Shown here piece by piece: positions 18,501-27,706 of a DNA stretch of 64,000 bases. This stretch comes from Oscillatoria acuminata PCC 6304 (lineage in GTDB: Bacteria; Cyanobacteriota; Cyanobacteriia; Cyanobacteriales; Laspinemataceae), in contig NC_019693.1 in NCBI RefSeq assembly GCF_000317105.1, positions 7,172,501 to 7,236,500 on the forward strand. Direction: 5' to 3'. Below the pieces are notes generated by a model that saw only the letters and a program-made list of their open reading frames with translations, did no database searches and was not told where the DNA came from. Position numbers and translations under genes: made by a program. How positions within the stretch are numbered: position 1 is the stretch's first letter; each line of letters begins with the position of its first letter.

Positions 18501-20633
18501 TCCATTCGGCTGGGGTTCGGGACGGGATTCCCCTTGCAGCCATTTAATTTTTCCTGTGGGGGTAATCACCCGAAATTTGCGTTTCCAGGGTTGTAAGATT
18601 TGGGCCGATCGCGCAATGGATTCGTTAAAATTTTGCGAGTCTTCGGGATGAATCAAAGAACACATTAACTGGGCATTTTGTTCAATTTCTTCCGGTTCTA
18701 ATTCTAAAATATCCCGGCAACCGGAACTGATATAGGGAAAAGAAATTGTGCCATCGGTGGTAATGAGATATTGATAAATGACCCCGGGTAAATTATCGGC
18801 TAACCGTTGGAAGCGATTCTGAAGTTCGGTGACTCGGCGGGTTTCTTGGTGGAGTGCATTTTCCACTGACTTGCGATCGCTAATATCCCGTCCGACACAA
18901 TAGATAGATTGTTCTTCGGGAACCGGAACGGCGGACCAAGAAATCCATTTATAAGACCCATCCCTAGTCCGATAGCGATTTTCAAAGGCGATCGCCTCTT
19001 TTGACGCCAGCATTTGCTGGGTTTTTTCCTCGGAGAGTTCCCGATCCTCGGGATGAACCCAATCTAGGGAAAACTGACGGGAAAACTCGTCTGGACTGTA
19101 CCCCAAAATATCAGTGATGGCCGGATTAACTCGCTTAAAGTACCCCTCAAAAGAGGCGATCGCCATCAAATCAGCGGATACTTTAAAAAATTGTTCCAAC
19201 TCCGCTTGGGCTTTTTGCCGTGCTACAATTTCACTTTGCAGTTGTCGGTTAGCGCGGGTGAGTTCGGCGGTGCGTTGGGCAACTAAATTCTCTAGCTGTT
19301 CTTGGTATTTTCGCAACGCAGCTTCCGACCGTTTGCGATCGGTAATATCTAGGACAATCGCTTGCATTCGGCCATCCGGCAGCATTTTAGCGCTCAATTC
19401 CACCGGCAGTAAGGTATTATTTTTTCGCCGCAACCAATGTTCACTTCTGCAGTTTTCTCCCAACCTTAACCCATCCAATGGACTGGAAAATATCTCGATT
19501 TCAGGTTGATAGGCAATTGCCTTAAAATTAAGTTGTAAAAGTTCTTCTCGGGAATACCCTAACATCTCGCAGGCCCGGGGATTGACATTCAAGTAATTTC
19601 CCCGTTCATCGATAATGAAAATGCCTTCCGAGGCTTGTTCCATTAACTGACGGTAATCGGTTTCTTGATGCCGAAGTTCCGCTTCTAACTGTCGGCGGGC
19701 TGTGATATCTGTATAGATGCCAATAAATCCAACGATTTGATTGCGTTCGTCCACGATCGCATCGGCGCGGACTGCAATCTGCAAACAGTCACCCCCTTTG
19801 GACTTCATTTCGGCTTCCCCTTGCCAGGAACCGCCAGAAGAAACCGTCTCAAAGGCTTGCTGACTCACCACCGGGTCTTGATACAACATCCAGGGACCTC
19901 CGGCAGCATTCATTTCGTCCCGGGTATAGCCGAATAGCTGAGTGCAGGCGAAATTTTGATAAATCCGATGTCCCCTCAAATCTGAAATGGCGATCGCATC
20001 CCCGGCACTATCTACCGCTTTGCGAATCCTCAGCAGTTCTGACTCATATCCTTTTCGCGCCGTGATATCTCGACCTTCGGCAATCAATTGGGTGACCTGG
20101 CCCCCTTGGCCCAACATGGGGCGAATGGAAAAATCCAGGGTTCGCAAGGGACAACCGGACCCGCCGATTACTGTTTCATACCGCCGGGATTTCCCCGATG
20201 CCGCAGTGGCGATCGCCTCAATCAGTCGGTCTTGACTCGGCTGATTCCCACTCCACCAGGGCGTTTGCCAAAAGGAGACTCCAAACACCTGTTCTAATTG
20301 CAACTCTCCCCACTCTAGGGCCGTTTGATTCACATCGAGAATCATCCCTTCGGGATTTAACACCGCCATAAACTGAAAGCTGGAGTTGAAAATTTCCCGA
20401 AACCGAGGGGGTTGATGTTTCGGGAATCTCGGGTCCGGAAGAGGGCGATCGGTGCGAATTAAATACAGAAAAATTAAAAAAATTAAACCTTCAGCAACGG
20501 CCAGGGCTGCTAGCATAGCTGGGCTTGCCAAAGCCTCAGCTACATGGAGTTTGATTCCGTTTAAATTCCATAGGTATGCATACCCGTAGAAAATGTCCGG
20601 TTCAAAGGCAAGAATTTGCTTTAAAAACTCCAT
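15549..20633 (-). CDS. hybrid sensor histidine kinase with seven PAS modules, two receivers and Hpt
   Basis: 1694 residues, a complete internal phosphorelay. Order: one N-terminal TM helix (about 40-59); seven PAS/PAC modules (about 90-200, 205-320, 325-440, 478-590, 600-725, 730-865, 870-1005) with a coiled coil at about 440-475; HisKA with phospho-acceptor His in [15 protein letters not shown] (about 1028); HATPase_c with DTGIGI and GGTGLGLAI; receiver 1 ([12 protein letters not shown], about 1264; phospho-site LLLDLQLP); receiver 2 ([11 protein letters not shown], about 1416; [11 protein letters not shown]); and Hpt with [11 protein letters not shown] (His about 1632). No output domain, so it should pass phosphate to an unlinked regulator. 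No HAMP or cache domain is seen; the sensing must be by the cytosolic PAS modules. Signals cannot be read from the sequence. Confidence 0.95.
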   Translation of the reverse strand: MEFLKQILAFEPDIFYGYAYLWNLNGIKLHVAEALASPAMLAALAVAEGLIFLIFLYLIRTDRPLPDPRFPKHQPPRFREIFNSSFQFMAVLNPEGMILDVNQTALEWGELQLEQVFGVSFWQTPWWSGNQPSQDRLIEAIATAASGKSRRYETVIGGSGCPLRTLDFSIRPMLGQGGQVTQLIAEGRDITARKGYESELLRIRKAVDSAGDAIAISDLRGHRIYQNFACTQLFGYTRDEMNAAGGPWMLYQDPVVSQQAFETVSSGGSWQGEAEMKSKGGDCLQIAVRADAIVDERNQIVGFIGIYTDITARRQLEAELRHQETDYRQLMEQASEGIFIIDERGNYLNVNPRACEMLGYSREELLQLNFKAIAYQPEIEIFSSPLDGLRLGENCRSEHWLRRKNNTLLPVELSAKMLPDGRMQAIVLDITDRKRSEAALRKYQEQLENLVAQRTAELTRANRQLQSEIVARQKAQAELEQFFKVSADLMAIASFEGYFKRVNPAITDILGYSPDEFSRQFSLDWVHPEDRELSEEKTQQMLASKEAIAFENRYRTRDGSYKWISWSAVPVPEEQSIYCVGRDISDRKSVENALHQETRRVTELQNRFQRLADNLPGVIYQYLITTDGTISFPYISSGCRDILELEPEEIEQNAQLMCSLIHPEDSQNFNESIARSAQILQPWKRKFRVITPTGKIKWLQGESRPEPQPNGDILWDGVAIDITDLKQLEQELLHSEERFRTSVENMLDCFGIYSACRNERGEIIDFRREYVNASARQQYHCSRDEMDHDCSFCQVMPDQRQSILFSKYAQVVQTGQPLNEELILYETEGNLGLNGMKNRPPVREAFDIRATKLGDGFAVVWRDISDRKQMETAIERERQQLQQIVNCAPVAIAMFDTQMCYLAHSSQWLTYHGLDSFGRSKTSDNNNGTQPSLIGRNYYQVSSDIPERWRQAHQRALQGEIVSVTEDLWQKLDGSSTYIRWTISPWYLAEGEIGGIAIAIDCIDELVKAREAALESARFKSQFLANMSHEIRTPMNGVLGMAGLLLETPLSTQQYDYAKTIRASAQHLLSIINDILDFSKLEAGEMHLEQFDFNLYESVEQVLDLLGAQAEAKGLDLSFLFDPNLARNLQGDPVRLGQILLNLVGNAIKFTEVGEIIIQASAIAETEETACIRMSVKDTGIGISPEGQNKLFQSFSQVDASTKRQYGGTGLGLAICKQLVEMMGGQIGVDSKLGEGSTFWFTAEFKKQLHFTPIEVSPPRKLPSLRVLVVDDNPRIRQSVRELTEAWGMHTDDAANATEAWNALQQTVTLNKPYDVLLLDLQLPSKEGLQLLENLHYNREQFDSHLFPETQVILMTNQSQRDIAESLLSRGVASYFFKPVRASRLFDTLINVVNGPSSTASSMGTLHAPIIPAYAINILVAEDNLINQTVILSQLEMLGYQPDCVTNGIEALEAITQKTYDLVLMDCQMPVMDGYAATKELRRREEAQRHTIVIALTANAMRGDRQKCLDAGMDDYLSKPIEREDLAAAIRRWIHKKPGPDNCLQVPSPVKIPRIEPTAIPSSLLTLNTASPLPFSPPECPVNMDRLLKVTRGNLSLQQRLLQVFIDKIPEDIEAITQALSNQDLAQMEHCAHRIKSAAGNVGVSSMSAIAAQLESLARQQTLEGTAELASQLPTILEQVQGFFDEHFCQKTSV

Positions 20634-21275
20634 AACCGATTCTTATCCCCATCCGTTAACTGTTTCTTGAACATTCCATCTAATAATCTAATAGGTTTGC
20701 TTAAAGTCCTCTAAATTTAATGATTCTTTTATATTCTTGCCAATTCCTCCGGTTAAAATTTAAAAAACACGGAGGCTCTACCTAGCCCCACCCTGCCCAG
20801 CACCTTCATCCCAGGAGGATCAGGGTCAAACTCATTAATCCGAAAAAATACGGTAAGAAAGGCTACAAAAATCAACTCAAATCCTCAAGAGTTGCGGTTT
20901 ACCAACCTGAAATGGCTCAGGTCGGTGTAGGGCAAATCCAAAGGCCCAAAATAAAGCAACCGAACAGCCAAAGTCGGTAAAGTTGTTAACCGCAACATTA
21001 ATACTATTTTTAGAGCGAGGGAACCCCGATTCCAAACAAATAAATCCCGCTGGCATCAAGAAGACCAAGCGGGAGCATAATAAAATCCAGAGAATGTCAA
21101 GGGTCAGATCGGTCGGTTGAGCCGGGGATCGGTTCTCTCCCTCCTTAAATCGAGATTCATTGCTGCGGGTAATCGCGGTGAGTGGATCAGGGGTAGGGCA
21201 GGGGGAGAGCTCAGATCGGTTTTGAGGTAAACAAAATCGAGATGCTCCTACCTTAATCGTTTCATCGGTGAATGA
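20634..21275. other. intergenic region upstream of the histidine kinase
   Basis: About 640 bp. It should contain the kinase promoter. The fragment of element A (21203-21248) is the only repeat I can identify. A 63-codon minus-strand frame at 20877-21068 looks like chance. Confidence 0.6.
21203..21248. repeat. terminal fragment of element A (A3)
   Basis: GGAGAGCTCAGATCGGTTTT ... AAAATCGAGATGCTCC matches the right end of element A1 (14709-14750) with scattered changes. The other half is absent, so this is a relic. Confidence 0.6.
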
Positions 21276-22349
21276 TCACAGGCGAAACACATCCCCAAAG
21301 ACTGCATCACTATTGACTAATCTCGCCGGGTCTGGTGAGTCATAAACCACTAACAAAGAATTAGGTTGTCCCAAACAAGGCAGAAGGGCCAACCCTTCAC
21401 CGCGATCGGTTCCTAACTTAAACGGTAAATCAAATAAAACTTTTAATTCCGTCTCATCCTGGGCAATCAGCGTATCTCCCTGCCGCTCAAATACCCCAGT
21501 CAACCGGAACATTTTCATTCCCCCGTCTAAATCTAAAGTTGGACCTGCTAAAACAATTAGGTCTTCTCCCTCTAAACATAATTCTCGAATTCCTAACCCA
21601 CTGAGATCCACAAAATGCTTTTTATACAGTCGTCCTTCTGGGCCAATTGCTTTGAGGGTTAAAATTCCGGGTTCGCTTTCTTCGACTTCTAGTTCAATAA
21701 TCACCGCCCAACCTCGTAGAACGGGACCGCGAAACCCCATCAAAATTTTAGAACCGCGAACAGCCAATCCTTCGATATCTAATCCATTTTCTTTGCTAGG
21801 AAACTGAGCGTCGATAATTGAACCAAAATGAACGTCTTTTTTTAGGGCATCTATTAAAATATTGCCGGATTCAGTTTTTTGCAGGGAAGCCGCCGTCAGT
21901 GGGCGATCGCTATTTAAGGGGTCCGGACAGGCTTGCACAGGAATTCCCTGTTGAATGGGAATTCTTGCCAATAAATATCGATTAGCATCGGTTTTAATTT
22001 CCGCCAGCCTGTTGATATCTTTTTCGGTATTTTTCCCTTTCGGTTTGTTGCGTTTTGTACTATGAGATCCGGTAAACCAAAGGTATCCCTCACAGTAATC
22101 CATTCCTTCGATATCGATTTCATCTTCGTTATTAAATAACTCAATAAATTCTCCGATTTCAAAGGGTTGATGATTTCCATACACATAAGGTTCAATCAGA
22201 GAAAGCCGTTCAAGAGTGAGCAATTCATCGGAACCGACCCATAAAGAACCATCAGGAGTAAAGGTAACGGCGGATAAATCTCCCACCCGTTCCTCGGTTT
22301 CAGGGTCAAATTTAAGCAGAAGTCGGCTGAGTAAAAAAGCTGGAGACAT
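21276..22349 (-). CDS. DUF3616 domain-containing protein
   Basis: 357 residues, cytosolic, all-beta in appearance and without a signal peptide. Matches the DUF3616 family by its pattern: LSAVTFTPDGSLWVGSDE near the start, DIEGMDYCEGYLWFTGSHS in the first third, DIEGLAVRGSKILMGFRGPVLRG in the middle and LGTDRGEGLALLP near the end. These repeats of D/E-G-hydrophobic turns suggest a beta-propeller. Biochemical function unknown. Monocistronic; divergent from bciB. Confidence 0.88.
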   Translation of the reverse strand: MSPAFLLSRLLLKFDPETEERVGDLSAVTFTPDGSLWVGSDELLTLERLSLIEPYVYGNHQPFEIGEFIELFNNEDEIDIEGMDYCEGYLWFTGSHSTKRNKPKGKNTEKDINRLAEIKTDANRYLLARIPIQQGIPVQACPDPLNSDRPLTAASLQKTESGNILIDALKKDVHFGSIIDAQFPSKENGLDIEGLAVRGSKILMGFRGPVLRGWAVIIELEVEESEPGILTLKAIGPEGRLYKKHFVDLSGLGIRELCLEGEDLIVLAGPTLDLDGGMKMFRLTGVFERQGDTLIAQDETELKVLFDLPFKLGTDRGEGLALLPCLGQPNSLLVVYDSPDPARLVNSDAVFGDVFRL

Positions 22350-22902
22350 AAGGTTTTAACCTGAGTTGTGTATTTTATATAGGCCCGTTTTATAGAGATT
22401 GCTCCTTCTATACCATTCATTTAGGCTGGCTCTAATTGGAGATACAACAGTTAATTAGAGATTCATAAAATAAGGGGTAGAGTATTCGATAAAGAGGAGA
22501 AAAAACGGGTTTCTGTATCAGATAGATTCCAAAAAAAACCGATATTTTTTACAAAAATTGGGTTTCTAACCTAAACTGTAGCAGAGTTGTAGGCCGTTAT
22601 GGGCTCTCTCAAAAGGTAGAAATTGAGGGGTAAATTGGCTCAAAAGACCGGAAAAAAAGGCTAAACCCGCAATTCTTCCTTTCAAAAACCGCCTGTTGAA
22701 TCCACCGATTCCCCTCTCCCAAAACCCTGGATTAAAAAATTGCAGAAAACTCCAGGGAACCCGATGAGTCCCCAAATCCCCCAGAACATCCCTCGACACC
22801 AACCCGGAAAATTAACCGGACTCGCCCCACTTCCAGCTACCATTGCTCCCAGCTTTAGGGTATTGTGTTTAAAAGTCCTCTCTCTGATAGATAGAGCCTT
22901 CC
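22350..22902. other. intergenic region between DUF3616 gene and bciB
   Basis: About 550 bp between divergent genes. It holds a GGGTTTCT repeat pair at 22504-22571 and otherwise nothing I can name. A minus-strand frame at 22566-22802 is judged a chance frame. Confidence 0.6.
22504..22571. repeat. AACCGGGTTTCT-type dispersed repeat, degenerate
   Basis: CGGGTTTCT at one end and TTGGGTTTCTAACC at the other, separated by AT-rich sequence. Better copies of this motif are at 40048-40119 and 52910-52924 (AGAAACCCGGTTTCT). Confidence 0.45.
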
Positions 22903-24108
22903 ATGACCGCAGTACAGCCCTCCCCCAAGCACCAGAAATCCAAAGCGCTCAAACCCGGTAGCCGTCCTCCCGCGAAAGAATTGTGCAGCGAGTGTGGCCT
23001 TTGCGATACTTATTACATCCATTACGTTAAAGAAGCCTGCGCCTTTCTCAACCAACAAATCGCCACCCTGGAAGAAAGCGCCCACGGACTCAGCCGCAAC
23101 TTAGAGAACCCCGATGAACTGTATTTTGGCGTCCATCAACACATGATGGCAGCACGGAAGCAGGAACCGATCGCCGGTGCACAATGGACGGGAATCGTTA
23201 GCACGATCGCCTGTTCCATGCTTGATCGCGGCCTCGTTGAAGGGGTCGTCTGCGTTCAAAATACCCCCGAAGACCGATTCGGACCCATGCCAATCCTGGC
23301 ACGCACCAAAGCAGAAGTCCTCGCCGCCAAAGTCAATAAACCCACCCTCTCCCCCAATCTATCCGTCCTCGAACAAGTGGAACAGTCCGGGATGAAGCGC
23401 TTACTGGTGATTGGCGTCGGTTGTCAGATCCAGGCGTTGCGTTCCGTCCAAAAGGAACTGGGGTTAGAAAAACTCTACGTTTTAGGCACACCCTGCGTTG
23501 ATAACGTTTCCCGGGAAGGATTACAGAAATTTTTAGAAACCACCAGCAAATCCCCAGAGACGGTGGTGCATTACGAATTCATGCAGGATTTTCGGATTCA
23601 TTTTAAACATGAGGATGGTTCTATCGAGAAAGTCCCATTTTTTGGCCTGAATACGAAAGAACTCAAAGATGTCTTTGCACCCTCTTGTTTGAGTTGCTTT
23701 GATTATGTCAACTCCCTGGCGGATTTAGTGGTGGGGTATATGGGTGCGCCTTATGGTTGGCAGTGGATTGTGGTTCGGAATCAAACGGGACAAGAAATGC
23801 TCGATTTGGTCACGGAACAGTTGGAAACTCAGCCGGTGATGTCCCGAGGCGATCGCCACGCTGCGGTTCAACAAAGTATTCCTGCCTATGAAAAAGGAGT
23901 AACCCTGCCGATGTGGGCCGCCAAACTGATGGGAGTGGCGATCGAAAGAATTGGTCCGAAAGGATTAGAGTATGCTCGCTTTTCCATTGATTCCCACTTC
24001 ACTCGCAACTATCTGTATGTCAAACGGAATCATCCCGAAAAATTAGAAGCTCACGTTCCCGAATTTGCCAAGCAGATTGTCAGTCAATATCAATTGCCCG
24101 AATCCTGA
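22903..24108 (+). CDS. bciB: 3,8-divinyl protochlorophyllide a 8-vinyl reductase, ferredoxin type
   Basis: Reduces the 8-vinyl group of divinyl (proto)chlorophyllide in chlorophyll synthesis, with reduced ferredoxin as donor, two 4Fe-4S clusters and FAD (family knowledge). 401 residues, F420 hydrogenase/dehydrogenase beta-subunit fold. ELCSECGLCDTYY (Cys28, Cys31, Cys34) plus EAC supply one set of cluster ligands; APSCLSCFDYVN (about 260) supplies another; GVGCQIQALRS (about 169) is the family motif. The length fits cyanobacterial BciB (slr1923 type). It stands alone between a long divergent spacer and a MITE. Together with chlG it gives the window two chlorophyll-synthesis genes, but they are not linked. 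Confidence 0.94.
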   Translation: MTAVQPSPKHQKSKALKPGSRPPAKELCSECGLCDTYYIHYVKEACAFLNQQIATLEESAHGLSRNLENPDELYFGVHQHMMAARKQEPIAGAQWTGIVSTIACSMLDRGLVEGVVCVQNTPEDRFGPMPILARTKAEVLAAKVNKPTLSPNLSVLEQVEQSGMKRLLVIGVGCQIQALRSVQKELGLEKLYVLGTPCVDNVSREGLQKFLETTSKSPETVVHYEFMQDFRIHFKHEDGSIEKVPFFGLNTKELKDVFAPSCLSCFDYVNSLADLVVGYMGAPYGWQWIVVRNQTGQEMLDLVTEQLETQPVMSRGDRHAAVQQSIPAYEKGVTLPMWAAKLMGVAIERIGPKGLEYARFSIDSHFTRNYLYVKRNHPEKLEAHVPEFAKQIVSQYQLPES

Positions 24109-24112
24109 ACAA

Positions 24113-24322
24113 GGGATAGAGACCTAGCCCTGTCAAGGTGTATTTGTAGGGGCGCAATGCGCAGGCCCTCCGGAGGGCCTGCGCATTGCGCCCCTACAAG
24201 AAATAACGATTTTTCGTCATTAAATTTACACCCAATTTAGGGCTTCGAGCATTTACTCCGACAAGAAATAACGATTTTTCGTCATTAAATTTCCAACCTT
24301 GACAGGGCTAGGGATAGAGACC
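24113..24322. mobile_element. MITE-like element C, 186 bp with 12-bp target duplication
   Basis: The element proper is 24125-24310. Its ends are perfect 14-bp inverted repeats TAGCCCTGTCAAGG (24125-24138) and CCTTGACAGGGCTA (24297-24310). It is flanked on both sides by GGGATAGAGACC (24113-24124 and 24311-24322), a clean 12-bp target-site duplication. Inside is a long GC-rich palindrome (24146-24197, GTAGGGGCGCAATGCGCAGG and its complement) and a 31-bp direct repeat around TAACGATTTTTCGTCATTAA (two copies, near 24199 and 24261). No open frame: a non-autonomous element that moved by a transposase supplied elsewhere. Confidence 0.9.
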
Positions 24323-24868
24323 CAATGCGGGTATCAATCGTCGTTTTGATTGAGTACCCGCGCCCCCTGGCTAATTCTCTGTAGAGATTCCCTAACTTAG
24401 AGAGTTTAAGACGGGGATTACCCTTAGTCCAAATAGGGTCAATTTTTTGACGTCAATCATTAAAAAATGTAGGTCTCTTCAGCCGCGATTGAGAGCTACA
24501 TTTTTAACTGGATTGCATGGGATTGGGAAAGGGGAACCCGTGAGTCTAAATCCCTAAAATTAGTCCTAATTTTGCCGATTTGGTCCCTAACCAGGCCGGT
24601 GTGAGTCTCTCTACTCTGAAAATTAGACTCGTCTTTTAACGGAGTTATTTACAAAAAATTAAAGGGGTTGCAGGGGAATTCCATCGACTTGTCAAATTCA
24701 AAAAGACAGAAAAAAAAAGGGTTGCTCCCCTATCTGCGGACCTCGTTTTTTCAAGGCGATCGTTCAAAAAATATACGGCTCAAAGAAATCTGGATCCGTC
24801 TATAGAGTGAGGTCATGAGTCTGATAACTTGCCTAAAATTTATGAAACGATGATAGGAAAGACCCGTT
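24323..24868. other. intergenic region upstream of the pentapeptide gene
   Basis: About 545 bp of AT-rich sequence with no credible frame. It must hold the promoter of the gene at 24869; I cannot single out boxes. Confidence 0.55.
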
Positions 24869-25723
24869 ATGAATCTACAAAAATTTGAGACTCTTTATAG
24901 AGAAGGAAAAAGAGATTTTTCCCAGTGGGATTTATCCCAAGAGAAAGCCGCGTGGGTCAACATGAGCTACGTCAATCTGACAGGGGCGAACTTGAGTCAT
25001 AGCCAATTCTGTTCCGCTATTCTGCAAGGAGCAACACTCGTTGAAGCCAACTTAGAGCAAACCAAACTCAGAGCCGCTGATCTGCGTCGAGCTGACTTGA
25101 GTCACGCCAATTTAATGGGATCTGACTTAAGTCGGGCAGATATGATTGAAACCAACTTAACCGGAGCCAATCTAGAACAAGCAAATCTCACTGAGGTAAT
25201 ATTTAGCGAAGTGATCTTCGCCGACGCCAACTTGAGCCGAGCCAATCTCCAGGGACTGAACCTGAGTGGGATTAACCTCAGTGGTGCCAACTTACAAGAG
25301 GCACATATCGCCGAGGTGTCGTTCCATAATGCCAATCTGTCTAGAGCCAATTTAAGTGGATTAGATCTCAGCGAGACGGACCTGAGTGGTGCTAATCTTA
25401 GCTATGCGGATTTAAGCGATACCCAACTCACGGAAGCGATACTTTACGGAGCCAATTTGACCGGGGCGATTTTAACCTCGGCCCAATTAGATGGAGCCAA
25501 AATGAATGGATCCCTTGTAGATGGAGCCGATCTCAGCCAAGCGAACCTCCAAGATGCAGAGGTTAAATGGGTGGATCTGACCAACGCTAATCTCAAAAAT
25601 ACCGACTGTGTTGGCGCTTCTTTGAAACTGGCAAATCTCAGCCAGGAGAATCTGAACGATGCCAATATCTATCAAAGTGATCTGCAAGGCGCGATCGCTC
25701 CGAAACATAACAGCCTGGAATAG
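24869..25723 (+). CDS. pentapeptide-repeat protein
   Basis: 284 residues. A short N-terminal helix (LQKFETLYREGKRDFSQWDL) is followed by about 50 consecutive A(D/N)LXX repeats from residue about 30 to the end, which form a right-handed quadrilateral beta-helix. No other domain, signal or TM. Function unknown; such solenoids act as protein scaffolds or, in some cases, DNA mimics. It ends 12 bp before the zinc-protease gene on the same strand, so it is probably the first gene of the Rim-type cluster that follows. Confidence 0.93.
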   Translation: MNLQKFETLYREGKRDFSQWDLSQEKAAWVNMSYVNLTGANLSHSQFCSAILQGATLVEANLEQTKLRAADLRRADLSHANLMGSDLSRADMIETNLTGANLEQANLTEVIFSEVIFADANLSRANLQGLNLSGINLSGANLQEAHIAEVSFHNANLSRANLSGLDLSETDLSGANLSYADLSDTQLTEAILYGANLTGAILTSAQLDGAKMNGSLVDGADLSQANLQDAEVKWVDLTNANLKNTDCVGASLKLANLSQENLNDANIYQSDLQGAIAPKHNSLE

Positions 25724-25735
25724 GAATCACCCTGG

Positions 25736-26176
25736 ATGAAACAAAAACCACAACTCCCGGTGATTGGGTGGCGGGAGTGGGTTTCCCTACCTGAACTGGG
25801 AATTGAGAAAATTAAAGCCAAAATTGATACGGGTGCGCGGTCTTCTGCCATCCATGCCTTTGATATTGAAACCTTCCACCAGGACGGAAAACATCTAGTT
25901 TGCTTCAAAGTACATCCTTATCAACGGGATAGCATTCAAACTGTTGCTACCACGTCCCCCTTATTTGATGAAAGACAGGTTCGCAATTCTGGCGGTCATG
26001 CTGAGTTAAGATTGGTCATTCTTACCCCCATAGAAATTTTGGGTTACCAATGGCCGATCGAACTCACCCTCACCAATCGCGATGTGATGGGATTTCGGAT
26101 GTTGTTAGGACGTCAGGCATTGCGGCATCGCTTTTTAGTCGATCCCGGAAAGTCATTTTTACTCCATCCTAAGTAG
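25736..26176 (+). CDS. retropepsin-like putative ATP-dependent zinc protease (RimB-type)
   Basis: 146 residues, one domain. The active-site signature is IKAKIDTGARSSAIHA with Asp31 in DTGA, as in retropepsin-like aspartic proteases, and the family also has FRMLLGRQALRHRF near the C-terminus. Members are found next to rimK and, in the RimK system, are proposed to trim or remove glutamate tails added to ribosomal protein S6 (family knowledge; not seen here). It follows the pentapeptide gene by 12 bp and precedes rimK by about 480 bp, with a terminator between them. Confidence 0.9.
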   Translation: MKQKPQLPVIGWREWVSLPELGIEKIKAKIDTGARSSAIHAFDIETFHQDGKHLVCFKVHPYQRDSIQTVATTSPLFDERQVRNSGGHAELRLVILTPIEILGYQWPIELTLTNRDVMGFRMLLGRQALRHRFLVDPGKSFLLHPK

Positions 26177-26265
26177 GAGCCAAATTCTTTCCCCCGCTCC
26201 CGGTGGAATCTTTTAAAACCAACCCCCATCAGGCAGAGTTTTTCAAATTAGGCTTTGAATTAGAT

Positions 26266-26308
26266 AGATAGCGGTTCCCACAGTTAGGGGAAACGCTATC
26301 TTTTTTTC
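26266..26308 (+). terminator. intrinsic terminator after the zinc-protease gene
   Basis: 14-bp stem AGATAGCGGTTCCC / GGGAAACGCTATCT with one mismatch and an 8-nt loop, followed by a run of eight T residues. Strong rho-independent terminator, showing that rimK has its own promoter. Confidence 0.9.
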
Positions 26309-26657
26309 TAATCAATAAATCCGCGCTGTTTAGAATACAAAGATGATTCAAAGACAACGCTTGTTATTTATTACTAACATAAAAATTTTTCAAGTTTGTT
26401 TAAAAATCGGGGTGTGATGAACTGCCCCAAACGGTTTGACTTCTGAACTATAGCGCTTAACCAAAATTTAAAGCAGAGGTTTGATTCAAGGATGATTGAC
26501 AAAGGTTTAAAATCAGGTAAAATCAATAAAAACTTGAGAAACGTCTTATCCTGAAAACTACTTTACCAAGTCAACAATATCAGTTGATTCGTCAAATCAA
26601 GACTAAAGAGCCAAAGGGTCGAGGCAGGTCAAGCTCAGAGCATTACAATAGAGGATT
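26309..26657. other. intergenic region upstream of rimK
   Basis: About 350 bp of AT-rich DNA that should hold the rimK promoter. No gene or repeat recognised. Confidence 0.55.
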
Positions 26658-27563
26658 ATGAAAATCGCGATTTTGTCGCAAAAGGCTTCGCTTTACTCCA
26701 CCCGACGACTGAAAGAAGCGGGTGAGCAACGAGGCCATCACATGAAGGTGATTGATTACCTGCGCTGTTATATGAATATCGCCTCTCATCGGCCAACGGT
26801 GGTCTATCAGCAGAAACAGTTAGAAGATTTTGATGCCATTATCCCCCGAATTGGGGCTTCTAAAACTTTCTACGGAACAGCGGTGGTGCGCCAGTTTGAG
26901 ATGATGGGAGTGTTTACGGCAAATGAATCCCAGGCGATTTCGCGATCGCGGGATAAACTGCGCTGCTTACAACTGCTGGCGCGTGAGGGGATCGGACTGC
27001 CCGTCACCGGGTTTGCCAATTCCACCAAAGACATTGAAGGGTTAATCGAAATTGTCGGGGGTGCGCCTCTAGTCATTAAATTACTCGAAGGTACCCAAGG
27101 CATTGGAGTGGTTTTGGCAGAAACCACCCAAGCGGCGAAGTCCGTGATTGAAGCATTTCGGGGGTTGGATGCCAATATTTTGGTGCAAGAATTTATTAAA
27201 GAAGCCGAAGGTGCGGACATCCGCTGTTTTGTGGTGGGAGATAAAGTGGTTGCCTCGATGAAACGCCAGAGTGAACCGGGAGAATTTCGCTCTAATCTGC
27301 ACCGGGGAGGCACAGCGGAAAAAATCAAGCTGACTCCCGAGGAACGCTCAACAGCGGTAAGAGCGGCGAAGACAATGGGGTTAAAGGTGGCAGGAGTGGA
27401 TATCTTGCGATCGAATCATGGTCCGGTGGTGATTGAGGTGAATTCCTCACCGGGTTTGGAGGGGATTGAGGCGGCATCCAATGTGGATGTGGCAAGCAAG
27501 ATTATCGAGTTTATTGAGAAAAATTCAGCGCCGAAAAAAACCCGCGATCGCAATCAATACTAA
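26658..27563 (+). CDS. rimK: ATP-grasp ligase RimK (ribosomal protein S6 glutamate ligase)
   Basis: Adds glutamate residues to the C-terminus of ribosomal protein S6 in E. coli; the same fold makes other poly-glutamyl or peptide links elsewhere. 301 residues. N-terminal pre-ATP-grasp domain with PRIGAS (about 63-68), ATP-grasp domain with [20 protein letters not shown] (about 146), [13 protein letters not shown], and metal-binding [12 protein letters not shown] (260-271). The start at MKIAILSQ is the family start. It is followed 143 bp later by the M14-type hydrolase; together with the upstream protease it forms the known rimK-associated trio. Confidence 0.95.
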   Translation: MKIAILSQKASLYSTRRLKEAGEQRGHHMKVIDYLRCYMNIASHRPTVVYQQKQLEDFDAIIPRIGASKTFYGTAVVRQFEMMGVFTANESQAISRSRDKLRCLQLLAREGIGLPVTGFANSTKDIEGLIEIVGGAPLVIKLLEGTQGIGVVLAETTQAAKSVIEAFRGLDANILVQEFIKEAEGADIRCFVVGDKVVASMKRQSEPGEFRSNLHRGGTAEKIKLTPEERSTAVRAAKTMGLKVAGVDILRSNHGPVVIEVNSSPGLEGIEAASNVDVASKIIEFIEKNSAPKKTRDRNQY

Positions 27564-27706
27564 CCCGAACTCATTAGACTCCATCCCATTTCTACCCACT
27601 TTCTGACCGATCTTGGGTTGGACTGGGGGCCAAAGCATTGTACATTAGAAGACATTCAGCGCTTCCCTTCAATCGTTAGCGACTTAATAAGCGAAAGTTA
27701 AACTGT

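Noticed and set aside
25102-25350. Minus-strand open frames inside the pentapeptide genes (here and at 25444-25708, 38903-39415, 57192-57425)
   Set aside because: They are antisense shadows of the regular pentapeptide codon pattern and have low-complexity Leu/Ala/Arg composition.
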